Below, piece after piece: positions 23,021-30,363 of a stretch of DNA of 49,622 bases. Where the stretch lies: positions 1-49,622 of the forward strand of contig CAZUPF010000001.1 of NCBI GenBank assembly GCA_964622035.1, in the 5' to 3' direction. The notes beneath the pieces are model-generated. The model was not told where the DNA came from, made no database searches, and worked only from the letters and a program-made list of their open reading frames with translations. This DNA is from CAZUPF01 sp964622035. Lineage in GTDB: Bacteria > Patescibacteriota > WWE3 > JAUXAW01 > JAYEID01. The position numbers were made by a program, and so were the translations under genes. Within the stretch, counting starts at the first letter, position 1. Each line of letters starts with the position of its first letter.

Positions 23021-23317
23021 TCACCGATAACCACCACCACCACCAAAACCGCCCGCATCACTGCGAGGCTGCTTGGGTCGGGCTTCGTTAACCGTTAGGG
23101 CACGGCCATCCGTATCTTTACCATCAAACATCTCAATAGCCGCCTTGGCCTCATCGTCTGTGTTCATCTCGACGAAACCAAAACCCTTGGAACGACCCGA
23201 ATAGCGGTCGGTGATAACATCGGCGCTAACTACCTCACCAGCCTGGGCAAAAAGCTCACCAAGCTGTTCGCTAGTTACGCCGTAGTCCAAATTACCGACG
23301 TATAGTTTCTTATTCAC
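23021..23317 (-). CDS. RRM-type RNA-binding protein, 98 aa
   Basis: A single RRM is present with RNP2 (LYVGNL) and RNP1 (KGFGFVEM) and a short glycine-rich tail (GGFGGGGGYR). Such bacterial and cyanobacterial RNPs bind RNA and often respond to cold. The start is GTG at 23317 behind a perfect Shine-Dalgarno AAGGAGGTGAT. The mRNA has a leader of about 95 bases and its own terminator. A long leader and helicase-like regulation suggest cold-linked expression, but this is inferred. Confidence 0.9.
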   Translation of the reverse strand: MNKKLYVGNLDYGVTSEQLGELFAQAGEVVSADVITDRYSGRSKGFGFVEMNTDDEAKAAIEMFDGKDTDGRALTVNEARPKQPRSDAGGFGGGGGYR

Positions 23318-23418
23318 TTGTTATCACCTCCTTCACCATGTAGGAAATTTCTTTGAAAGCCTTCCGAAGAGTAGGGGGCTAAAAGAAAAACCTCACTAAC
23401 TAATCAATAACGGCTGAG

Positions 23419-23447
23419 ATTGTAACACAAAAGCGTAAACAATGCAA
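23419..23447 (-). promoter_or_regulatory. Sigma-70-type promoter of the RRM gene
   Basis: Minus strand: -35 TTGCAT (23442-23447), 17-base spacer and -10 TACAAT (23419-23424). Confidence 0.8.
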
Positions 23448-23529
23448 GCGAACACCCATCAGCCACCACCGTACACCACCCCCCCACCAATTGCAAGCCC
23501 TTAAGAGGCCAAGGCAGCAGGAGTACAAC

Positions 23530-23558
23530 TTGACCGCAGGCGGAATATACCATAATAT
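23530..23558 (+). promoter_or_regulatory. Sigma-70-type promoter of the gene at 23624
   Basis: -35 TTGACC (23530-23535), 17-base spacer, -10 TAATAT (23553-23558). Confidence 0.65.
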
Positions 23559-23623
23559 AAGCTAAGAGATTCTATTCGTGGGAAGATTTTTCACCCTTAA
23601 CCTAAGAAAGGAGAGGTGAAAGC

Positions 23624-24397
23624 ATGTTCGAAAATAAAAAGGTGCGAGAGGCGGTCGCCCAGGCAGCGCGGAATGTCTGGGGTATAGCCACTATATTAGC
23701 TACGGTGGTGGTAATGCTCATGCTCCTCGCCACAGTCGCCTACTACGAGGCGCAAGGCGGACAACAAGTCGGTTTTCCACCGTGGTTGCTGCGTCTAGCC
23801 GCGGGAACTTGGGGGGCACTACTACTGCTTTCCGCTTTCATTCTGCAAAGAATCCGAGACGAGTATGTGTCCTACAACAATCTCGGAAAGCGCTTAGTGT
23901 ACATCGAGGTCCGCCGCACGGATGGTATGATTCTAACTAGTACAGGGGTAGCCCGCGGCGAATTTTACTGGCGCAAGGATACCAAAGCGGTCCTGTACGT
24001 AGTGGCTCTCCCCAACAACAACAGGATTGACACGGGCGAGCAAACGGGAATAGCCCACTTGGAAGTGGGAGGCCAGAGCGTGCTGGCAACGGTCCACTAC
24101 TCGCTAATCGCAGAACTCGACGGGGGATTCAGCCCCAGAGATCTTCTCGACATGGGCAGTCCGGGGGTGGATTCTTGGTTCAAAAGGGAGTTTCTCGCTG
24201 CCACCGCCGGAGTGGGAACTGAGCTGGCTGAGGCCGCAGGGGAAGACCCAAATCCTCACATGCTTGCGGAGATCATCCGAGGACGGGTGCAAGCGCACAG
24301 CTCCTTCCAGTTCGGAAATCTACCACAGAACCTGAAGTGGCTAACCGTTCGTACCCGATTAGATCTCCCAGGCAGCAGTGCCTGGCTCACGAAATAG
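23624..24397 (+). CDS. Orphan membrane protein, 257 aa
   Basis: AGGAGAGGTG precedes the ATG. Two membrane segments lie at about residues 18-40 and 55-73 (IATILATVVVMLMLLATVAYY; LRLAAGTWGALLLLSAFIL). The large C-terminal part is cytoplasmic with a band of strands (EVGGQSVLATVHYSLIAEL) and a helical region (FLAATAGVGTELAEAAGED). It vaguely recalls the order of an SPFH domain, but no signature is clear. The gene is a single unit with its own promoter. Confidence 0.7.
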   Translation: MFENKKVREAVAQAARNVWGIATILATVVVMLMLLATVAYYEAQGGQQVGFPPWLLRLAAGTWGALLLLSAFILQRIRDEYVSYNNLGKRLVYIEVRRTDGMILTSTGVARGEFYWRKDTKAVLYVVALPNNNRIDTGEQTGIAHLEVGGQSVLATVHYSLIAELDGGFSPRDLLDMGSPGVDSWFKREFLAATAGVGTELAEAAGEDPNPHMLAEIIRGRVQAHSSFQFGNLPQNLKWLTVRTRLDLPGSSAWLTK

Positions 24398-24418
24398 CAG
24401 GGCGAAACCCGATCCCCA

Positions 24419-24450
24419 GGCCCACCCACTCTCCGAGTGTGCGGGCCCTA
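24419..24450 (+). terminator. Weak terminator hairpin after the gene at 23624
   Basis: GGCCC and GGGCC with an inner CACTC/GAGTG stem form a hairpin followed by CTACTTTTG. Confidence 0.5.
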
Positions 24451-24461
24451 CTTTTGCCCAG

Positions 24462-24490
24462 TGGAAAGCAAAAAGTGCTTCTGCTACAAT
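24462..24490 (+). promoter_or_regulatory. Promoter of tRNA-Thr
   Basis: TGC TACAAT forms an extended -10 at 24482-24490, with a weak -35 TGGAAA (24462-24467) at 17 bases. Confidence 0.65.
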
Positions 24491-24505
24491 AATGGCGGAG
24501 ACCGG

Positions 24506-24580
24506 GCCGGGATAGCTCAATGGTAGAGCAACGCTTTCGTAAAGCGTAGGTTAGCGGTTCAAGCCCGCTTCCCGGCTCCA
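24506..24580 (+). tRNA. tRNA-Thr (anticodon CGT)
   Basis: A 75-base cloverleaf with acceptor GCCGGGA/TCCCGGC, D-stem GCTC/GAGC, anticodon stem ACGCT/AGCGT and loop TTCGTAA gives anticodon CGT for codon ACG. The T arm is AGCGG TTCAAGC CCGCT. CCA is encoded. The Ig-like protein gene starts only 13 bases later. Confidence 0.95.
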
Positions 24581-24592
24581 ATCACTAAAACC

Positions 24593-25360
24593 ATGGCGCA
24601 AAAACGCAACCAGAAACAGCAGTCGTATCAGTACAAACCCCGGTCAGCGGGGGGTCCCGACTGGAAAGTTCTCCGGCGGCTCTTCACCGCCTTACTGGGT
24701 ATCGTAATTGTCCTTACCGTTTTTTACTTCCTCGCCGTTCCCCTGCTCTCCAATATCAACACCTTTTGGAGCTTTCTCCGCCCCGGGGCAAACACCGCCC
24801 CCTCAAGCAGTGATGCTATCCCCCCCTCCCCACCCTTCGTGAAAACTCTACCACCAGCAACTAGTGAAGAAGTTATCACTATAGAAGGCTTCTCCGAACC
24901 CGGCGCCAAAGTCAAATTGTCATTAAACGGCAGCTTCCAGGCCGAGACCCTAGTGGACAAAGAAGGAACCTTCGGCTTTACCGAAGTAGGCCTTCTAGAA
25001 GGCGAGAACGTAATTTATGTCCAAGCCGAGGATAAAGCCAGAAACGAAAGTAAGCCCTCAGAGGGGCAAACCGTCATCTACGATAAGGAGCCGCCTGACC
25101 TGGAAATAGAGTCCCCCACCACCGGCACAAAAATTGAGCAAGAAGAGGGGCGTAATGTCGCGGTGCGGGGAAAAACTGAGCCAGGTTGCCAGGTAACCGT
25201 TAATGAACACTGGGTAATGGTTGATCGTGATGGGGCGTTTAGTCACGCCTACCGCCTGGAGGAGGGTGAGAACAAATTGGAGATTCTCACTAAAGACAAG
25301 GCCGGTAACGAAACAAAATTAGAGCTACTGGTCACCTACGAACCCCAAGAAGAGAATTAA
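24593..25360 (+). CDS. Membrane-anchored protein with two Ig-like repeats, 255 aa
   Basis: A polar lead of about 30 residues precedes a membrane helix (LLGIVIVLTVFYFLAV), then an outside part. Two repeats of about 70 residues share TEPG/SEPGAKV, GAF/GTF, LEEGENKLEILTKDKAGNET and EGENVIYVQAEDKARNES patterns, as in bacterial Ig-like (glucodextranase-B-type) surface domains. It probably binds or spaces cell-surface polymers. It follows the tRNA by 13 bases and shares its transcript. Its stop overlaps the stop of the opposite Wzy-like gene by 3 bases. Confidence 0.78.
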   Translation: MAQKRNQKQQSYQYKPRSAGGPDWKVLRRLFTALLGIVIVLTVFYFLAVPLLSNINTFWSFLRPGANTAPSSSDAIPPSPPFVKTLPPATSEEVITIEGFSEPGAKVKLSLNGSFQAETLVDKEGTFGFTEVGLLEGENVIYVQAEDKARNESKPSEGQTVIYDKEPPDLEIESPTTGTKIEQEEGRNVAVRGKTEPGCQVTVNEHWVMVDRDGAFSHAYRLEEGENKLEILTKDKAGNETKLELLVTYEPQEEN

Positions 25361-26646
25361 GGTACTACCGTTAGCCTCTCTAACAAGGCCAAAAGGGCCC
25401 AAAATTCCAACGCTAAATCGTTTTTGAAGTAGGGGACATCTACTAAACCGTGGGCCAGGATGTAGATCAGCGCGGCCCCAAATCCCAAGGCACGATAACC
25501 ACCCAACCGCAACACTGTTTTTAGCCACCGGACAGTAAGCATTAAAAACACCACTAGCCCGAAAAGCCCCATCTCCGCCCAAAAATTAAGGAAGATATTG
25601 TGGGGATACTCCAACAGCTCATCGTCGCAAGTCCGAAAACCCTTGTAAGCCTCTTTAAACCCCGAAAGGCCGGCCCCTAAAAGGGGGCGCCCCCGAAGCA
25701 GGTCCTGCGTCCCTTCCCACAGACAAAGACGAATTACAGCTGTATTCTCCGAAACCCGGATTGGCGGAGAAGTTCCTGGGGGTGCTAAGCGCGGCACCGC
25801 CAAGAAGATAAAAAATAGGCAAAAAAAGGCCAACAAGTAGGGAAGTAGCGGTATTTTAGCCCAAATTTTTCCTACTGGCCGCGTCGGCCGGCCGGCGCCA
25901 AGTATCCCCTCCCCTCCCCCACCACCGACGCTGAAAAACCGATCGGCCAAAAACAGAAAGAGTAGTCCTGCGGCTAGACCAACCACTGCCCCCACTGATT
26001 GGGAAAGAAAAATCGCCAAAAGCAGCGCCCCCACCAACCACCCGCACCGGCGCTTATCTTGGTGACCACCCCTCAGCAGGCCAACCGCCAACACCACTAG
26101 GGGTCCAAGGTATAAACCCAAAGCATTGGCTGTGTTATAGACCCCATGAGCCCGGCCCTCAGCCATCTCGTGCCCAGTAACCACAAACCACCCAAAAAGA
26201 CCTTGAGATATTGCCAAAATGGAGAGCCAAAGACCAGAGAAGAATAATGAATGTAGAAGCAGGAACAGCGTCTCTTTAGTCCGCACCACATCCTTAATAA
26301 TAAAATAGATCAGGACTGGCTCAGCAATGTAAGCCTTGAAAATACCCCAAGCGCCGCGTTTGTCTGGGGAAACACCAACGGAAAGCAGCCCTGCCAAAAC
26401 AAAGAGGGTGACCGGCCACTCCCGTCGGACCACACGCCGCAATGCGGTTACCAAACTTGTACCGCCCCCCGTAGTAATCTTTTCCCAAAGCCAAGAAGCG
26501 GCGGTCAGGAAAATTAGGATCTCTAACAAAGTCGTGGGGTACTCCCCCACCAGCGGAATCGGGGCCAGCCGAAACCGCAGCACATAAAGCGGTGCCGAAG
26601 CCAAAGTTAAACCAAGTAGCCATACTGTACGACCGTAGGTCCTCAT
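25357..26646 (-). CDS. O-antigen ligase/Wzy-like membrane protein, 429 aa
   Basis: About eleven membrane segments with a large outside loop near GVYNTANALGLYLG and a later EYPHNIFLNFWAEMG motif fit the Wzy_C family, which polymerises or transfers surface polysaccharide units. The ATG at 26646 lies one base beyond the stop of the next gene (26648). A longer reading from 26724 overlaps it and is unlikely. It is the last gene of an envelope operon with a second Wzy-like protein, a GT4 enzyme and a flippase. Confidence 0.83.
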   Translation of the reverse strand: MRTYGRTVWLLGLTLASAPLYVLRFRLAPIPLVGEYPTTLLEILIFLTAASWLWEKITTGGGTSLVTALRRVVRREWPVTLFVLAGLLSVGVSPDKRGAWGIFKAYIAEPVLIYFIIKDVVRTKETLFLLLHSLFFSGLWLSILAISQGLFGWFVVTGHEMAEGRAHGVYNTANALGLYLGPLVVLAVGLLRGGHQDKRRCGWLVGALLLAIFLSQSVGAVVGLAAGLLFLFLADRFFSVGGGGGEGILGAGRPTRPVGKIWAKIPLLPYLLAFFCLFFIFLAVPRLAPPGTSPPIRVSENTAVIRLCLWEGTQDLLRGRPLLGAGLSGFKEAYKGFRTCDDELLEYPHNIFLNFWAEMGLFGLVVFLMLTVRWLKTVLRLGGYRALGFGAALIYILAHGLVDVPYFKNDLALEFWALLALLERLTVVP

Positions 26647-26647
26647 T

Positions 26648-27877
26648 TTATTCAACCCCCACCACCAAACCAACCACGATCCATAACCACAAAACAATCG
26701 GCGAGTAGAAAAGGGAATTAACAAAGCTCGCCTCGAGAAAAAGCCCTACCAGACCGGCCAAGAGAGGTAATGCCAAGAGCGCATTACGATTATGTTCCTG
26801 CCAGGCCCCCCAGGCAACGCGACCATAAAGCCAAAGGTAGATCAGCAAACCAACTACCCCCGTTGTTGCCCAAACTAAAAGTAGGCTGGAGTCGGAACCC
26901 GCCCCCGAATGCTCTCTCCCCAGGGGAACCCCCCGCTCACTGCGGAAAAACCCCTGACGCTCTTGAGCATAGCGAAAGGCGTTAAACCCCACTCCCAGCA
27001 GCGGGTATTCCTTAATAATCTTGAAGGTCTGCTGCCAGGAAACAAGCCGCAGACTGGCCGAGTCTGCCGGGTCAGTGACCCCAGCTAATCTCGTCTGAAC
27101 GCGAGGAACAAGAAAATAGGCCCCAAAGAAAAGACCCACCATCAGCAAGAGAAGCTTTCGGGATTTGAACAAGCCAAAAACGCCAATAACGACGGCCAGC
27201 ATCCCCCAAGCACTGCGAGAGAAGGTGAGGATAAGCGCCGCGCCCAGTAACAAATAACTAATAGCGAGTAAAACCCTAGGCGTGGTGGAATTCCTCCGGC
27301 TATCAAGAAATCTACCGGTCAGCAAGCTGAGACAAAGAACAAAATAGGCCCCTAAAAAGTTGGGGTCCAACCAAGTAGAAACCAGCCGCCCCTGATGAGG
27401 ATCCCAACCCAGTGCGGGATCAAGATCGGAAAGATTAGGAAAAACTAGCAACTGCGCAAAACCCAATAGTGCCAGAACAATCCCGCTAAAAACTAAAACA
27501 TTAGCGATTTGCGATCTGAGACCGGAAACTATCCTAACAAGATCACTTACCACAAAATAGACTCCCGCATAAATTACCCATCGCCCCCAATAAGCCGCAG
27601 CTACCGCCCACTCCCCCATCCCAATCCACCGTTTACCGTTAAGTAGGCAGATGAGGGACCACAACGAAAAGGCCGCAATGGGGAACCATAGTGGTGGCAG
27701 CTCGAGACTTTTTTCCACGCCCAAGCGCCAAAACAACCAGAGAAAAACCAACAACGCCGCCACAATATCCCAAAGATAGAGCCGCACCCCACCCCCCAGC
27801 CCGGGAAGTCTTCCGAACTGCCCCAAGCAGAAGGAGAGAATTAGAATATAAAGTAGTAGCTTAGTTAGCTTTATCAT
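26648..27877 (-). CDS. O-antigen ligase/Wzy-like membrane protein, 409 aa
   Basis: About eleven membrane segments and a Wzy_C pattern (TWLDPNFLGAYFVLCLSLL; TFSRSAWGMLA; IIKEYPLLGVGFNAFR) are visible. A polar stretch between the last helices (GREHSGAGSDSSLLLVWATTG) is typical. It differs in sequence from its neighbour, so the two are probably not recent duplicates. It overlaps the glycosyltransferase gene by 17 bases. One may act as polymerase and one as ligase, but that is speculation. Confidence 0.85.
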   Translation of the reverse strand: MIKLTKLLLYILILSFCLGQFGRLPGLGGGVRLYLWDIVAALLVFLWLFWRLGVEKSLELPPLWFPIAAFSLWSLICLLNGKRWIGMGEWAVAAAYWGRWVIYAGVYFVVSDLVRIVSGLRSQIANVLVFSGIVLALLGFAQLLVFPNLSDLDPALGWDPHQGRLVSTWLDPNFLGAYFVLCLSLLTGRFLDSRRNSTTPRVLLAISYLLLGAALILTFSRSAWGMLAVVIGVFGLFKSRKLLLLMVGLFFGAYFLVPRVQTRLAGVTDPADSASLRLVSWQQTFKIIKEYPLLGVGFNAFRYAQERQGFFRSERGVPLGREHSGAGSDSSLLLVWATTGVVGLLIYLWLYGRVAWGAWQEHNRNALLALPLLAGLVGLFLEASFVNSLFYSPIVLWLWIVVGLVVGVE

Positions 27878-29036
27878 GGCCCAAAATTTTCAGAAAGAAT
27901 TCTTCCATTTTTCGCGTCGAGCCACTTCCCGCACTTTCATCCTGCGCCTTTTCCCGCCCCGCAGCCCCCATTGTCTCACGGAGAGGGGGGGACTTACAAA
28001 GCTTCACTAACGCCGCTGCCAGCGCCTCGGGATCTTCTGGAGGGATCAAAAACCCAGTACGCTCATCATCAACCAGCTCTACCGTCCCCCCCTTTCGCGT
28101 ACCCACTACCGGTAAGCCAGCGAGCATCGCCTCCACCACCGCTGTGGGAAAAGACTCAAAACCGGTAGAGGGTAGGACAAAAATATCAAAAGCCCTGTAG
28201 AATACCGCCGGGGCTTCCTGGAATCCCACAAAAACCACCCCCTCCTCTAGACCCAAAGAACGGACCAGCTCCCGCAACTCGTCCTCGTTACCCCCACGCT
28301 GACCACCACCGCTACCGACAACCACCACTTTGAAATTAGTGCCCATTTCTTCAACACTACCTTTGAGAATAGCGACCGCGCGAAGTAGCACCGCAACGCC
28401 CTTCGCCGTCACCAGCCTTCCCACCGAACCAATGACCACATCGCGCGCGCCCACGCCCCACACCTCGCGAAGTTTGGCTCCCTCCGCAGAGCTAACCGCT
28501 GCCAACACTCGCCCAAAGTAGTTCTCGTTATAGATTACTTGCGATTTCTCCGACACCCTACCGCCATAAAACTCCCGCACCGCCTCCGAGCTCCAGACAA
28601 TACCCGCAGTTAGCAGTCGAAATAACTTAAACAACGGCTTAACATAAAGGAAATCGTGAACCCAAACCACCAGCGGCACTCGACTTAGCTGGGCGGCAAC
28701 CGCCGCCGTATAGTAGGCCCGAGAGGTGCAAGCGACAACTAGCTCGATTCCTTCCCGCTTAATAATTTCCCGCAGCTCGAAGATAGTCTTGAACCAGCGC
28801 CAGAAAACCAGAGGGTTAGCTGTCTTCAGCCGACCGAAAGAGATGGCCACCACTTTCGCCCCTGCCTGCGCAAAGCGCATCTCCGCCCGCTCGTTCCCCA
28901 TTGCGACCGCAACTATGGGAGAAAACCGCTCCCGGTCGAGAAGGGTAAGGTGGGTCTCCAAAATCATTTCGGCCCCACCCCAAAACGGGGCGTGATCTAC
29001 ATACAAAACCTTTGTGGCCCTAGATTTATCAAACAC
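27861..29036 (-). CDS. Family 4 glycosyltransferase, 391 aa
   Basis: The fold is GT-B. The N-terminal part has HAPFWGGAEMILETHL and the C-terminal part has the nucleotide-sugar pattern GSVGRLVTAKGVAVLLRA, then FVLPSTGFESFPTAVVEAMLAGLPVVGT with the EX7E glutamates. It probably adds a sugar from a nucleotide donor to a lipid-linked glycan. The GTG at 29036 overlaps the flippase end by 8 bases; a longer reading has an unlikely leader. Confidence 0.88.
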   Translation of the reverse strand: MFDKSRATKVLYVDHAPFWGGAEMILETHLTLLDRERFSPIVAVAMGNERAEMRFAQAGAKVVAISFGRLKTANPLVFWRWFKTIFELREIIKREGIELVVACTSRAYYTAAVAAQLSRVPLVVWVHDFLYVKPLFKLFRLLTAGIVWSSEAVREFYGGRVSEKSQVIYNENYFGRVLAAVSSAEGAKLREVWGVGARDVVIGSVGRLVTAKGVAVLLRAVAILKGSVEEMGTNFKVVVVGSGGGQRGGNEDELRELVRSLGLEEGVVFVGFQEAPAVFYRAFDIFVLPSTGFESFPTAVVEAMLAGLPVVGTRKGGTVELVDDERTGFLIPPEDPEALAAALVKLCKSPPLRETMGAAGREKAQDESAGSGSTRKMEEFFLKILGHDKAN

Positions 29037-30303
29037 TAGCGTCCTGCCGTACCTTACGGCTAAACTCCCGAAACACAAACCAGGCAAGGAGAGAGAGAAC
29101 GAGCAGCTCGGTCACCCCGGTTATCGCCGCCGCCGCCAGCAGAGAGTAACGAGGGATAAAGAAGAAGTTTAGACCCAAATTCACAACTAGCGCTCCCCCG
29201 TAAACAAAGGGCAGAACTCGCTGCCGCTCCAAAGCCAGCAGAGTATGCATTAAAAGAGAGGTGATAAAGAAAACCGGCAGCGCCAGCAGGAGTAGCCTAA
29301 GTGCGGGAACGGCCTGGCCAAACTCCGCCCCGGCCAGAAAACGAATCAGCCACGGAGCCAGCGCCTCCCCAAAAACCACGCCCAAAACAGAAACCACCAG
29401 AAGGGATAGGAATGACTGCCGAAAGAGTTTTTCTGCCGCCGGCCAGCTCTCTTGGAACCGACGAACCAGCAAGGGGTAAACCGCGCTCATGAAAAAGAAA
29501 GGCACCGTCAGAGTAACCTCCAAAATCTTGAAGGCCGTACCGTAGTAACCCACCACCGCGCTATTTACCCGACCCCCCGGTAGCGGCAAGACCGAAAGCA
29601 TAAAGGAGTCAATCTTAAAATCAAGAATGTCGAAAATCAGGGCCAAACCAATCGGCAGCGTCAGCCGCAGCAGTTTACTAGCCAAGACTCTCTCCCATTT
29701 TATTTGGCGCCAGTCAATGAACCGCCTGGCCCAGAAGATACCCATTACGACCATTAGTAAATTTCCCAAGAGGGAACCCAGCGCCACCCAGAGAAGATCA
29801 CCAGAAAAATGGATCAGCCCAGCTACCAGACCCAGGTTTAGCAGAGCTCCTAAAACTTGCGCCGCCACCTGAAACTTCTGCTGAGAGTTGGCCTGAAAAA
29901 TAGTCTGCGTCGAAGAAAAGACAGCCATTAGGAAAAGGGTACTCAGGTTCAGGCCTGCCCCCAGCTTTACCAACGGGGAATATGGCAGGAAACGTAAGAC
30001 CACCAGGGCCACGACAGTAAAAAGCCCGGCCAGGCCGAGGCGTATCAGAAGCAGATTGGCGAAATAGCGCTGGGTGTTCTCTTCTTTTTTGGAGATTTCC
30101 CTGATCACTGTCGCGTTAAAGCCGAAATCGGCCATAATCCAAAACAGGGTCGGAAAAGTGATCATAATCATGAAATCACCAAAACCAGCGGGGCCAAAGT
30201 GCCGAGTAATCAGCATCGTTACGAGGAGGGTAGAAGAGGCGGTGATGGCTTTACCAACAAGCTGCACGAGGGTATTTCTAGCAATCTTTTTCCGCGCCGA
30301 CAT
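29029..30303 (-). CDS. Polysaccharide flippase (Wzx/MATE-like), 424 aa
   Basis: Twelve or so membrane helices and the opening ARNTLVQLVGKAITASSTLL with FGPAGFGDF fit the Wzx/MurJ-like oligosaccharidyl-lipid flippases. It would move lipid-linked repeat units across the membrane for the Wzy-like proteins. The ATG at 30303 lies 6 bases after an extended -10 (TGC TACAAT), so the mRNA is probably leaderless. This promoter faces the one at 30328. Confidence 0.88.
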   Translation of the reverse strand: MSARKKIARNTLVQLVGKAITASSTLLVTMLITRHFGPAGFGDFMIMITFPTLFWIMADFGFNATVIREISKKEENTQRYFANLLLIRLGLAGLFTVVALVVLRFLPYSPLVKLGAGLNLSTLFLMAVFSSTQTIFQANSQQKFQVAAQVLGALLNLGLVAGLIHFSGDLLWVALGSLLGNLLMVVMGIFWARRFIDWRQIKWERVLASKLLRLTLPIGLALIFDILDFKIDSFMLSVLPLPGGRVNSAVVGYYGTAFKILEVTLTVPFFFMSAVYPLLVRRFQESWPAAEKLFRQSFLSLLVVSVLGVVFGEALAPWLIRFLAGAEFGQAVPALRLLLLALPVFFITSLLMHTLLALERQRVLPFVYGGALVVNLGLNFFFIPRYSLLAAAAITGVTELLVLSLLAWFVFREFSRKVRQDASV

Positions 30304-30309
30304 GGGGTA

Positions 30310-30318
30310 ATTGTAGCA
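30310..30318 (-). promoter_or_regulatory. Extended -10 promoter of the flippase operon (leaderless)
   Basis: TGC TACAAT (TACAAT at 30310-30315) on the minus strand ends 6 bases before the ATG. Confidence 0.7.
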
Positions 30319-30327
30319 CAAACACAC

Positions 30328-30356
30328 TTGACCAGAGACGCTAGCTGCGCTAATAT
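30328..30356 (+). promoter_or_regulatory. Sigma-70-type promoter of the surface protein at 30364 (leaderless)
   Basis: -35 TTGACC (30328-30333), 17-base spacer, -10 TAATAT (30351-30356), then 7 bases to the ATG. The divergent flippase promoter lies 10 bases to the left. Confidence 0.75.
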
Positions 30357-30363
30357 ACCGCCA

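Larger units (their letters stand above)
23318..23623. other. Divergent intergenic region with two promoters
   Basis: No gene is seen. The left part is the leader of the RRM mRNA. Promoters for both flanking genes are visible (23419-23447 minus; 23530-23558 plus). Confidence 0.65.

Noticed and set aside
30199..30363. Upstream extension of the surface protein frame
   Set aside because: It overlaps the flippase gene start and both promoters; the signal peptide begins at 30364.
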